DNA from: Flaveria trinervia
Taxonomy: Eukaryota > Streptophyta > Magnoliopsida > Asterales > Asteraceae
Direction of reading: 5' to 3'
Assembly (NCBI GenBank): GCA_025506515.1
Contig: CM046454.1
Span: forward strand, 62,938,114-63,002,113
Length of the DNA stretch: 64,000 nucleotides
Below, in pieces: positions 23,448-33,632 of the stretch (the stretch's first letter is position 1; each line of letters opens with the position of its first letter). Below the pieces are notes generated by a model. It was not told the origin of the DNA, did no database searches, and saw nothing but the letters and a program-made list of their open reading frames with translations. A program made the translations under genes and the position numbers.

Positions 23448-23904
23448 TGTAAGGCCTCGTTCTTGGGACGCTCACAGCTGGTCGATCATTGCACGTAAAA
23501 CGTATATTTACATTGACTTTACTAAAACATTGCAGCGAAAACAATTTAGACAACCACTTCATTATAATTGCTTTTGCAAAATAATATATCGTTGACGATT
23601 TACAAAATAACTTGTTTCATTACATCACAAAAACATTATACAAAATGGATGCCATCCAAAATGAGCCTACTAGCCACCCTTGCTATCCTCAGCAACTATT
23701 ACCCGCCAACAGGAAACACATAAAAATTAGCATTACTGAGTGAGATTTAGTTTTAGAATAAAATATAGTTTACTTCCTTTCAAAACCATTCTTTACTTTT
23801 GTACATGACCACAAATCATAGGTACACATAGCTAATATCATTATTATCTTCCTTTACTGTTCCTTAATAGTCATTCTTTCTTTCTATCCGGATCAGTGTC
23901 ATCA

Positions 23905-24215
23905 ACTATACCCCAAATGTATGCATAAAGCGGGTACTGGGCCAAAGTTGATAAGACTTCCATAAGCACATAGTCTGGCACCAGCACTGGGACAAGCGAG
24001 AAAGATCCCACCAGTATACTATACCCCAAACGTATGCGCAAAGCGTGTACAGGGACGAAGTTGATAAGACTTTCATAATGCACATAGCCTGACACCAGCC
24101 AGGGCAAGCAACAAGTATTCCACACATAAGTTTACCCTAAATGTATGCACAAAGCGGGTACTGGGCTAAAGTTTATCAGATTTCCACAACGCACATAGCA
24201 TGGCACCAGCACCGG
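23905..24215 (-). repeat. Three ~120-bp tandem units in the G2 LTR
   Basis: Each unit contains aaatgtatgcataaag / gcgggtactggg / agttgataagac and cacatagcctggcacc in variant form. Confidence 0.7.
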
Positions 24216-24514
24216 GGTAAAACTTAGCCATTCATTCGTTACGTTCCTCTTTTCATTATCTTCCATTTTACGTTACATTATACTTTTCATATTCATTCAC
24301 AACTGTGCCACGTAACGCCACGAAAATAAACATACATCATAAGGAACATAAATATAATCACAGCCATACAAGGCACCATCAAACATGACATAAAAATCAT
24401 CATACATGCCATAATAGACCCCATACATCATCAAAAGTCAACTTACTTCACCCGCAGGAACATCCCAAGCCAAAGCCTACACTTTATATTTTCCCCAAAA
24501 ATCAGAAAATAAAT

Positions 24515-24780
24515 CTAAGTCTTAGGTGCATGGACACTATATAGGCATATGGCCTTTCAGGCACATGGGGAACACTTAGGTGCATCGGAAACTTATGGGC
24601 GCATGGACACTATTGGGGTGCTTGACCAATACTTAGGCGCCTGGGAAACAATTCTAGGCGCATGGGCACTATGCAGACGCATGAGTGCCTGGGCGGATGG
24701 GCTTTCTAGGCGTCTAGACACTTAGTCAAATTTGGCGTATTTCAAGGTGCATGGGCCACTTTAGGCGTATGGGCAGTCAA
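24515..24780 (-). repeat. CATGCGCCTAAG motif array in the G2 LTR
   Basis: Plus strand shows repeated ggcgcatgg/ggcgcctgg. In the LTR sense these read catgcgcctaag, as in the solo LTR, about every 20 bp. Confidence 0.8.
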
Positions 24781-25444
24781 TTCACACTCCAACAACTAAT
24801 TCAGTCCCCAATCATCATCTAACAAGTTCTAAGCTTAAATCTTACATTCTAAGCATTAAAATAAGAACATCGCCACATCATAACATCATAATTCACCTAA
24901 AATCAAACCCACCCACATATAAACATAAACTCACAGATGAAAAACCCATTTTATAAAAATGTTCATACATGTATTTTCAGCCCCAAAACAGTTTAAAACA
25001 AGTGAAAAGAGGGTTCTAGAACTCACCTTAGCAGCTCTTGGGTATTACTTCCTTCAAACCCGTTTGCTATGAGCTCAAACACCTAAAACCCACCATTTCA
25101 CACACACAAACGAAGACACAACACACATAAGCATACACCCGAGGCAAAGGCCGGTTAAGAACACCATAAAACAATGAATTCTTACCTTGAATTCAGACTT
25201 CTTCTTCAAGTTCTTCAAAAATCCGAAAGTTCACCTTCTCCTCCCTCATCTCTCTCTGAAAAATCTGATTAAAAATGAGTTATGAAAAGGGTGTGGGTGG
25301 CCATGCCCACTTCACACCAACTTTTTGAAAGTTTTTGTCCTTTTGACACTTTTAACCCCTGAACTTGGGTTAAATTGTGTTTCTTTCTCTTTCTTCACTT
25401 TATTCTTTTATTCGTGTCTTTTAAAAATAACCGGGTGTTACATC

Positions 25445-25682
25445 ATAAATCTATTTGCATGAGATATTATTGATGTACTATATTCCTTTGTTTGTCTATA
25501 ACTATACCTTCAATATTGTCTTCTCTGTTACTTGGTTCTACATCTATATGTTTCGTTATGGTACGTGTAGTCTTTGTTCTTAGTTTGTGTTTGCTTGCGA
25601 TTGGATGGATCATAGATGTAAAAAGTCATTACATATGTATTTCAAAACTATATATTTTTATTATAAATGGTTTATTAGTCAA
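25445..25682. repeat. Direct duplication, copy 1 (~238 bp)
   Basis: Begins taaatctatttgcat and ends ggtttattagtcaaa. About 85-90% identical by eye to 26,268-26,507. Confidence 0.85.
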
Positions 25683-26267
25683 ATACACACATTCTCCTCG
25701 ACACCTATATCCTCACACCCGCCACCTCCTCCATATCTTCATCCTACCCGACACCTATATTCTCACCCCCACTATGGAAGTCTTTTGTTACTAGTTATGG
25801 AATCTTCTAGCAATTAGTCTTGAAAATTTCTTGATTATGGTTGTGACTTTGCCCTTTGTTATAGTGCTATTCCGGGCTTCTTTCTCTTTAAGAGTAGTAC
25901 CATGGATCCCTTTAGACCTTGAGAATGTGTGACGCTCAGTCGAGGCTTGGTGAACCAACATGTTGCTTTAGAAAATTGTGTATTGGTGGTAGTAGTATGG
26001 AAATTGCGGATAATAAGTCAGGATGTCAAATGAGTGAGAGTGGTGAGAAGATGGTTGTGAGGTTACATGTTTTTTATGACGCTTTTAGAATTAGGAATTT
26101 GTGTGGTGTAGTCGGATGATTTCATATTATTTAGAGAAAAGAATAAGATATTAAGTGATATTTTAGAGAATAAATTTGGGGTATTGTTCCCATCTTTGAC
26201 CGGGTTATCCCCACCCCCTTGATGCCAACTCTATGGGCGGCCTAAGGTTTTTTTCATCTCAACCTCC

Positions 26268-26507
26268 CAAATCTATTTGCATAAGATATTATTATCTAAT
26301 ATATTCCTTTGTTTGTTTATAACTATACCTTCAATATTGTCGACTCTGTTACTTGGTTCTACATCTTTACGATTCGTTGCAGTACGTGCAGTCTTTGTTC
26401 TTAGTTCGTGTTTGCTTGCGATTGGATTGATCGTAGATGTAAAAAGTAATTATATTTTTATTTCAAAACTAAATATTTTTATTATAAATGGTTTATTAGT
26501 CAAATTG
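26268..26507. repeat. Direct duplication, copy 2 (~240 bp)
   Basis: Same start and end as copy 1, separated from it by about 585 bp. Long open frames through both copies are not conserved in a coding manner. Confidence 0.85.
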
Positions 26508-26960
26508 GTTGGAGAGGAGAGCCTTGGGTACGCTCACTTCTGCATTTTTGTTTATGTTCTCGAGATCTCAATCGTTTTTTTTGTGGGGAGGAAGAATGAG
26601 TGAATCGTGATTCTCAGCTGTGGATCATTCCACTCTAAATAAAATGATTGAAGTAGAAATGTGTTAATGTAATGATTCACTTGTAAAATATAATATATTA
26701 AATAAAACTTAAATTGTGCATTTCTAATGTTGTTTGCATTTAAAATAACAAATAAATATTGTAGTTTCAAAGGAAAGAAAATGATCTGTAAAGATATTTA
26801 TTTAGAGGGGAGAAAGTTTCAAATATAAAATCTTACAAAACTAAAATGTATAAAAATGATTAATATGCTAACACATCTCTTTTTTTTTATCAAACTTAGG
26901 TTATGAGCAAAATTAGTAATGTTTGTTCCACCTTGTTTTAAACATTACAGATGACATAAT

Positions 26961-27690
26961 TTAAAAAAAAACTACACCATATACACAAGTATTTTTTTAA
27001 TATTAAAAACACGTATATTGTTGATATTAAAGAATAAAGTTTTTTTAAACTTCTTGTATATTTCATCAAGTCATTGTGTAATCTTGTGAATGGATGACTA
27101 TTATATAATTATCTGATAAGTAATACATAATGAACTTGAAACATAAAAAATTTATATTTTTAATTATTATGTTATCCAAAATTATCATTTTAAAGAAACC
27201 TAATGCATAATACAATTGTCAACATTAGACGCAATGGATAACACAATAACCAGCACTACACTCAATGATTAACAATAAATACAATGAGTTATTTGATGAG
27301 TATTACATAATAACATGATCAACATTACATATTGAACTGAAACTTGTAAAAAATTCAGATTTTAAATTGTGTTATTGAAAATCATTATTTTAGAAAACAT
27401 AATACATAGCACAATAGTTAACACTAGACACAAAGGGTAACATAATGACCAACACTATACTTGATAATTAGCAATAGACACAATGAGCTGTTTGACGAGT
27501 ATTAGACAATGATCTGATCAAGATTACATAATGCCATAGAAAAAAATATTAAAAAAATATATTTTCATAATTGTGCTATTTGAAAATCACTATTTTAAAA
27601 ACCATAATAGTTAACATTAGACATAATCGGTAAAATAATGACTATCATAAAGAGTAAAAAACACTTGTTTACATGGTATAAATTTTTTAA
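26961..27690. mobile_element. Putative small non-autonomous TIR element (~730 bp)
   Basis: The ends form imperfect terminal inverted repeats of about 35 bp: left 26,961-26,996 (…ctacaccatatacac) against right 27,656-27,690 (…gtttacatggtataa). Inside are about three degenerate ~200-bp tandem units (from about 27,130), each with cacaatgagct-like and attattttagaaaac-like blocks. No coding capacity. No convincing target duplication found, so the superfamily is open. Confidence 0.4.
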
Positions 27691-28031
27691 GAGAATAATG
27701 GTGTATGTAATATTAACGGGCGCTTAAACATAAAGGTGAAACTTTAAAATGTGCTTAAGATTGAAATACACTTGGCCATTGGATTTAAAGTTTCAATTAT
27801 TTAAGAATATGTCATCAAACTTTCTTAACACTGGGATTTAATATCTAAGGGATAATAATCATTTTCACTTTTTTTTAGTTCTTCCTAATCTTTTAAAATA
27901 ACCCAAACCTTTAGAATAGTTACTATTTTCTTTAATTACATAAAAATACAATAAATAAAAGGTTTTCAAATTGTTGACAAACAAACAAATGTGTATATGG
28001 TGTGTCATTTTCAAACTTTGCAATACAAATA

Positions 28032-28397
28032 TTACAAAATAATTTGTTTATCTTTTACGAAATCAGTCCAATCATAAAACATATTGTTGTAATCATCACC
28101 CATTAGAAAACCGGCTTGGCCAACAAGTGCCGACTCCGTACATGATTTCATGTCAATCAGACCGGTTAGAGAAGTGGTTTTTAGTTCTAGTGGCCGGTCT
28201 GATATGATTTTAACAAACTTGAATAAAATGGTTATATTGCCTGACCTAAAACATGGCATGGAATATTGAGAATTTGTTTGCTTGGTGTTAGAAAAAGAAA
28301 GATTTGTAACAACGTGTATGCATATGATATGGAACAAAGATTCTTTAAGTGTCATGACACGTGTAAAATGTGATATTCTCTTGGTACCCAATCCCAT
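28032..28397 (-). CDS. Hypothetical ORF, 121 codons, unrecognised
   Basis: An uninterrupted minus-strand frame from the ATG at 28,397 in AT-rich DNA where long frames are uncommon. The C-terminal third (DMKSCTESALVGQAGF, MFYDWTDFV) looks more protein-like than the rest, so it could be an exon remnant. A CACGTG box lies inside the frame near its start. I recognise no domain, no signal peptide and no partner gene. A chance frame is quite possible. Confidence 0.2.
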   Translation of the reverse strand: MGLGTKRISHFTRVMTLKESLFHIICIHVVTNLSFSNTKQTNSQYSMPCFRSGNITILFKFVKIISDRPLELKTTSLTGLIDMKSCTESALVGQAGFLMGDDYNNMFYDWTDFVKDKQIIL

Positions 28398-29255
28398 ATA
28401 GTACTACTTCTGAATATCCCTTTTTGTCTGGTTCATGTTCCAACACAAATATTCCCCTTCTTTTCTCTTTTCTCGATCATTTTGTTCTTTCACACAGTTG
28501 TCTATTCAATTCTTTGTATTTGGGACGTATACACTTCTTTACTCCACAAATATTCTCTTCTTAAATTTATTGTATCTATAAGATGTACATTTTTAACTCA
28601 TAACCTTTAAGTTGAGTAAATCAATTTATAACATATATGTCCCCTCAGGGATGATTAGGATATATATGATACTTTAGTGAGTGTGAACCAAAAGTATTAC
28701 TGAGTAGACGTTATATAGAAAATGAATATTGTCTGTAACACCGGTTATTCTTTTTAAAAAAAGACAAGATATAAAGAATAAAAATAAGAAAGACAATTAA
28801 GTCCAAGTGGAGAGACTAAAAGTGTCCAAAAAGTACAAAACTTTAAAAAGTTGGTGTAAAGGTGGGCATGGCCGCCCACCCTCACCTCACAACATCATCT
28901 TTCTTCGGTTCTAGAGAGAGAGAGCAGAGGAGTTCTCGGCTGAAGAAAAAGAAGAAGAAGTGAACGAATTCAAGGTGTTTGAACTCATTGCAAGCGGGTT
29001 AGAAAGGAAGAGATACCCAAGTTGCATCAGGTGAGTTCTAAACCCCGATGTGTACTTGTTTTAAACGATCTTTGGGGCTAAGAATGTATTAAAATGATTT
29101 TACAAGTTCATGTATGTTTACCCGTGTGCATTGTGCATGTTGTATGTTGATTTTTGAATGCTTTTAGGTTATTCATGTTAGAATAGCCACATTAAGCTTA
29201 AAACAGATGGATTTGATGATTGGGTTTGATAACATACTAGGAACATGTTGAACAG

Positions 29256-29675
29256 AAGGTCTATGCGCCTAGATAAGGCTCATGCGCCTGAATTTTCCTT
29301 AGAAAGTTTATGTGAAACCCAGGCGCCTAAACAGTAGCTCATGTGCCTAAAATTGCCTTAGAAATGTTTCAAGTATAGCCCATGCGCCTGAACAGTGGTC
29401 CATGCGCCTAGAAATATTAGTTGGATGACTAAGTGTAGGGCCATGCGCCCAATAGTGCTCATGCGCTTAAGCGTTCATGCGCCTGAATTGTACCCATGCG
29501 CCTAGAATTGGGCTGGAATTGACTAAGTGTCCGGACATCCAGGATTTCCCGATGCGCCTGCATAGTGCCCATGCGCCTGAAAGTTGCCCATGCGCCTGAA
29601 AGTTGCCCATGCGCCTAAGTGTTCCCCATGCGCCTGCATAGTGTCCATGCGCCTGCATAGTGCCCATGCGCCTAT
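29256..29675 (+). repeat. CATGCGCCTGAA motif array in the solo LTR
   Basis: About 18 copies of catgcgcctga or near variants, about every 20 bp towards the right end, with linkers such as aagttgcc and catagtgcc. The array is at the same LTR position as in G1 and G2. Confidence 0.85.
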
Positions 29676-30120
29676 GGACTTAGAATATTTTTCTAATTTT
29701 TGGGGAAAAAGTGTAATGTAGGCTTTGACTTGGGAGATTCTCAGGGGGTTATGTAAGTTGACTTTTGAGGTCATAGATGGTATGATGGGCATGTTATGTT
29801 ATATGATTGATGATGGTGATGATGTTGCATGGTTAAACATGATGTATGTTATGAATGTATGACGCCCTGCATGATGATGTATGACTGATATATTTATGTT
29901 CCTTATAATGGTGTATGTTTATCTTTCCCATGACTTTAGATGTTATGTTAATGAATAAATGAAGTATTATGTAATGTAAAGTGAAAGATAAAGGAAAGAG
30001 GAACATGAAGTAAGAATGCATGCATTAATGAGTAATGAAAGTAGAGATAGTCTTGTAAGCATGGCATGTACATCAGGGTCTTTCTTTGTGATTGACCATT
30101 TGCATAAAACTATTGCTGTG

Positions 30121-30440
30121 TACCTTAGGTACTGTGACCACGAGGTGCGATGCACCGTTATACAAGGTCTATGATAGGCCTAGGTCAAGGACCACGAACA
30201 GAAAGGTATTGCATATGGAAATGGGAAACTTAAATCATACCTTAGGTACTGTGACCACGAGGTGCGATGAACCGTTATAGAAGGTCTATGACAGGCCTAG
30301 GTCCAGGACCACGAACAGAAAGGTATTGCATATTGTATAGTAAACCTAAATCTTACTCTAGGTACTGTGACCACGAGGTGCGATGCACCGTTATAAAAGG
30401 TCTATGATAGGTCTAGGTCCAGTACCATGAACAGAAGGGA
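30121..30440 (+). repeat. 117-bp tandem units in the solo LTR (2.7 copies)
   Basis: Units start at 30,121, 30,238 and 30,354; each begins with a variant of taccttaggtactgtg and contains accacgaggtgcgatg. Unit lengths are 117 and 116 bp, and the third is partial. Confidence 0.85.
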
Positions 30441-31684
30441 AGGGTTTATGGTTGTCAGAAAGGAAAGTAAAGCATGAAAGATTAAAGAGGATAATGATGA
30501 TATTATCTGTATGTACGTATGACGTATGATCACGGATGAATGAAAAGTATAGTATGATTTTGAAAGAAAGTAAAGAACGGCTTTCGTAAGAAAAGTATGT
30601 TTTATTTATAAAACTAAAACTCACTCAGCAACGCTGACTTTTATACATTTTCAGTTGGCAGGTAATCGTTGCTGAGGATGGCACGAGGCGGCTACTCAGC
30701 TCTTTTGGATGGCATTCTTTTGTTAATGTTTTTGATTTATAATGTGAACGAATGATATTTTGAAATGAACGCTTGTATTAACTTGTAAAAACATTTGTAA
30801 GGATATGAAAAGTTATATTTTATTTATGTTTCCGTTGTAATATTTTCGTAAGGCAAATGTTTTATGTGCAATGAATGACCAACTGTGAGGTCTCCGGGAA
30901 CGGGGCCTTACATTGTCACACTCAAATTTACTATACATGTGTAATGTCATATTATAAGTAATAAATAAAAAAATTAATAATAATAAATCAATTATCTTGC
31001 TCCACATTCATGACTAGCCTCATGGAGTTGTCATATGCCCTCACTCAAACCCTTAAGGGAGCGGTGTTCCACGCCCGTAAGGGCAACGTTCCACTCTTGT
31101 AATTAATATCATAATACATGCTTGTGGAAGTATTTACTATATGTATCATTGTAATGTTGTATCATGTGTTATTTAATCATTTTTCATTTAACTATATATT
31201 AAAAGTAACTACGAATCTAGTTAAGTGTTATCAGGAATTGGTTAGAGCAGGTGTTTTTAAAATAAATAAAAAACCCTAAAAATTAATTGGTGCCTATGTT
31301 ATTTTTGGATTGATTGATAGTCAAAGTTGTTCGAATGTAAAACTAGTTTCGAAATATTGGTAGGAGTTATGAATTGAATATAGTTAGTTAAAGAGTTAAA
31401 CACCTTAATCATGTATAGTAATTAGGGTAGGCTTATAGTAAAAATGATATCTAATCTGAAAAGCTTAACAAGGATCGTTGGTTTGACACGTATCATTCTA
31501 TTTTGTTTCAAAGAGTAGCACATTTTTTTCATTATATCAAATATGTTAGCTTATTGTGTCTTATACGTCAATTATGTCGTATATCAGTTTAATGTTTCAT
31601 ATATTTTATATTATTTGTTATATGTATTACTCATTGTATTTTATATTTTAGATCATTTTTTGTGTTACTTTTATTATTGTTTCT

Positions 31685-32090
31685 ATAGATTATTACCTAT
31701 CATTGTATTTTACAATTAAAAGTACACAATAATATACTTTCATCAATGTATTTTTAAAATTCATAGTGTTAAAGATAACAAAATATGTTACTTTGTCATT
31801 GTTTTATTATAGATTATATAAACATGTTATTATCTATCATTATCTTTTATAACTAGAAGTACACAATAAGTTTTTTCACCTATATATTTTTTAAACTCAT
31901 AGTGTTCAAGATAACATAATGATAATCAAAAAACACAATGAGACATTGTGTTATTTTATTATTATTTTGATGTATTATATTGATTAGTTGTTAATTTCTG
32001 ATGTTTTACATATTATAAATATACAACAATATTATTTCATCATTATGTATACTTTTGTAAATTCATCATTTTAGAAAACACAATAGTATT
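31685..32090. repeat. Degenerate ~125-bp tandem repeats, about three copies
   Basis: Each unit has tatagattat, acctatcattg, agtacacaataa and ttcatagtgtt-like blocks in order. Very AT-rich. Confidence 0.6.
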
Positions 32091-32514
32091 AAAAAAAGCA
32101 ATAACTAACAAAAAGATACAAGAAAACGTACTAAACACATAATGATGAGATATGAGCTTAGAAATGTAAAAAACTTATTATCTTTTTATATAAAAATATA
32201 CTTTTTTAAAGACTAAAAAACGCTCGTTTTTCTAGTTTAATTTGGTATAAAAAATAATATCATACGAAAAAGTTATAAACATTTTAAAAAATGAAATAAC
32301 CTGCACAAAATTAACACAATGGTTATTTCTAAAATATTTACCTAACATACTTTATTTACCATTTGATCTTAACTAATGATTAAAGAGATTGATGGTTGAA
32401 ATTACTTCTTATACTTTTTAGTTTTATAATATTTTTATTTGAAAATTTCTTTATTAAATATCATTTTTCTGGAATTTTTATAATTTCAATCACTTATCAT
32501 TACTATTATTACCA

Positions 32515-32515
32515 A

Positions 32516-32550
<35 letters not shown>

Positions 32551-32593
32551 TATTATTATTATATTATTATTTATTATTATTATTATTATTATA
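32515..32593. repeat. (ATT)n microsatellite
   Basis: About 25 units with a few interruptions. Open frames through it are artefacts. Confidence 0.95.
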
Positions 32594-32662
32594 TGTAAAT
32601 GATCAAAGCATATTCCAATATACAACTTGTATAATTTCATATGCCTAAAATACATAGAATAT

Positions 32663-33615
32663 TGATGCGGTTAGTACGTCATGATCCAAGTCAGGTTATA
32701 CCCAATAACAAGCTATACAAACACCAACAATTATTTATTTGTTGATAAGATCATACAATAAATATTGACACCTATTTAGTAAATGGTTTTCTAAATATTG
32801 CTTTTGTGAAATAACAATATTATGTGGATAATTTGTTCATGAGATATTTATTTGATACATTATTTAAGATTGGTTAAATAATGTCAAATAAAAGTATATC
32901 ATGTTATAAAATTAGACTATGTTTTAATTTTATAACTTAATATGCTTGGAGTGTAGTTTATAAAATTTCAAAAGGGTGGGAAACCCTTTTAGATGGGGCT
33001 TGCGGCCGCCCAAAGGTTCATTGGGATGAACATTTTGTCTTGGCTTCTACAAGACTTAATTCATTCATTCAAGCAACCCATCCATGCTACACTTTCTCTC
33101 ACACACACAAAGCAACATTTCTCTCTTGGAAGCTAGCCAATTTCAGATTTGAATAAGCAAAAACAAGGCTGAAAAATTCGTTTTTTCTTAGTTGTTTTGG
33201 CTGATTTGGATTGCTCTACTAAGGGGTTTTCATGTGGTGTAAAGCTCCCTAACAAAGTAAGGTGTTTGGTGGAAGCTTGTGGGTATTACAACTTGAGGTT
33301 CTCTTCTTTGAGGGCTGCATAAACAATATCATCATCATCTTCATCTCATCCTTCTTTCATGCGATTTTTGAAGGCTGCAGAAAGGTAGTTATGGCAGCCC
33401 CTTGTGGCTGTCATATTATGTTGTTTTATGTTCACATAGCATGCTCATTCACATACAATGATCCTTTGATATTTGGGTTTGTTTTATACATTTATATGGT
33501 CACCTGAAAAACATGTTTTTCAGCTTTTAAGTAAGTTTAAAATGTTGTCTTTCCGCTGCGTTTTCAGAATGTTTAAGAGGTTAAACTATGAACTTGTGTT
33601 CAAACAAACCCATCA
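32663..33615 (+). repeat. Probable 5' LTR of copia E
   Basis: The end is set at ...ACCCATCA next to the PBS-like sequence. The start at TGATGCGG is a guess, since no second LTR exists here. It includes a pyrimidine-rich stretch typical of a transcript start region (about 33,085-33,125). No genes. Confidence 0.45.
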
Positions 33616-33616
33616 A

Positions 33617-33632
33617 TGGCATCTAGAGCCGG
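33617..33632 (+). other. Primer-binding site of copia E, variant
   Basis: TGGCATCTAGAGCCGG. Compared with the usual TGGTATCAGAGC it has one change and an extra T, so it would pair imperfectly with initiator-Met tRNA. Confidence 0.55.

Larger units (their letters stand above)
19219..23820 (-). repeat. Right arm of the G1/G2 inverted repeat
   Basis: Mirror of 12,857-17,443. It contains the antisense copy of gag and pol and part of the LTR. The outer limit is approximate, where homology to the short G1 LTR remnant ends. Confidence 0.75.
19409..25442 (-). mobile_element. Ty3/gypsy element G2, 3' half truncated
   Basis: Complete 5' LTR (23,448-25,442), mutated PBS, gag, protease, RT, RNase H and the N-terminal half of integrase. 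It ends at 19,409 in the shared palindrome junction, so it has no C-terminal integrase and no 3' LTR of its own. Confidence 0.8.
23448..25442 (-). repeat. 5' LTR of G2, complete (~2.0 kb)
   Basis: Minus sense starts TGTAACACCCGG (25,442) and ends ...GAGGCCTTACA (23,448), the same termini as the solo LTR. Inside: a G/C-rich motif array of ggcgcatgg type (24,515-24,780) and three ~120-bp tandem units (about 23,905-24,215). No genes. Confidence 0.85.
25443..28733. other. AT-rich DNA without LTR sequence
   Basis: Holds a direct duplication (25,445/26,270), a small TIR element (26,961-27,690) and one weak ORF (28,032-28,397). I recognise no host gene. The stretch 25,683-26,268 has no coding signature I can name. 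Confidence 0.5.
28734..30912 (+). mobile_element. Solo LTR of the Ty3/gypsy family, complete with target duplication
   Basis: Starts TGTAACACCGG, ends GGGGCCTTACA; 2,179 bp. Flanked by a perfect 5-bp duplication TTGTC (28,729-28,733 and 30,913-30,917). No internal region or second LTR follows, so this is the product of LTR-LTR recombination. It serves as the reference LTR for G1, G2 and G3. A hairpin ggtgggc...gcccacc lies at about 28,861-28,880. Confidence 0.95.
30913..32662. other. AT-rich DNA right of the solo LTR
   Basis: No gene seen. It contains degenerate tandem repeats (31,685-32,090), blocks resembling the inverse of the 26,961-27,690 element (gacacaatgagct) and an (ATT)n microsatellite. 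Confidence 0.5.

Noticed and set aside
26277..26603. Hydrophobic ORF over the direct duplication, possible membrane protein
   Set aside because: The other copy (25,492-25,794) carries a different tail and different frame breaks; no conserved protein between copies.
29467..29792. AHG/RRM repeat proteins
   Set aside because: Translations of the CATGCGCCTGAA array in the solo LTR.
32396..32602. Ile/Tyr-rich ORF
   Set aside because: Produced by the (ATT)n microsatellite.
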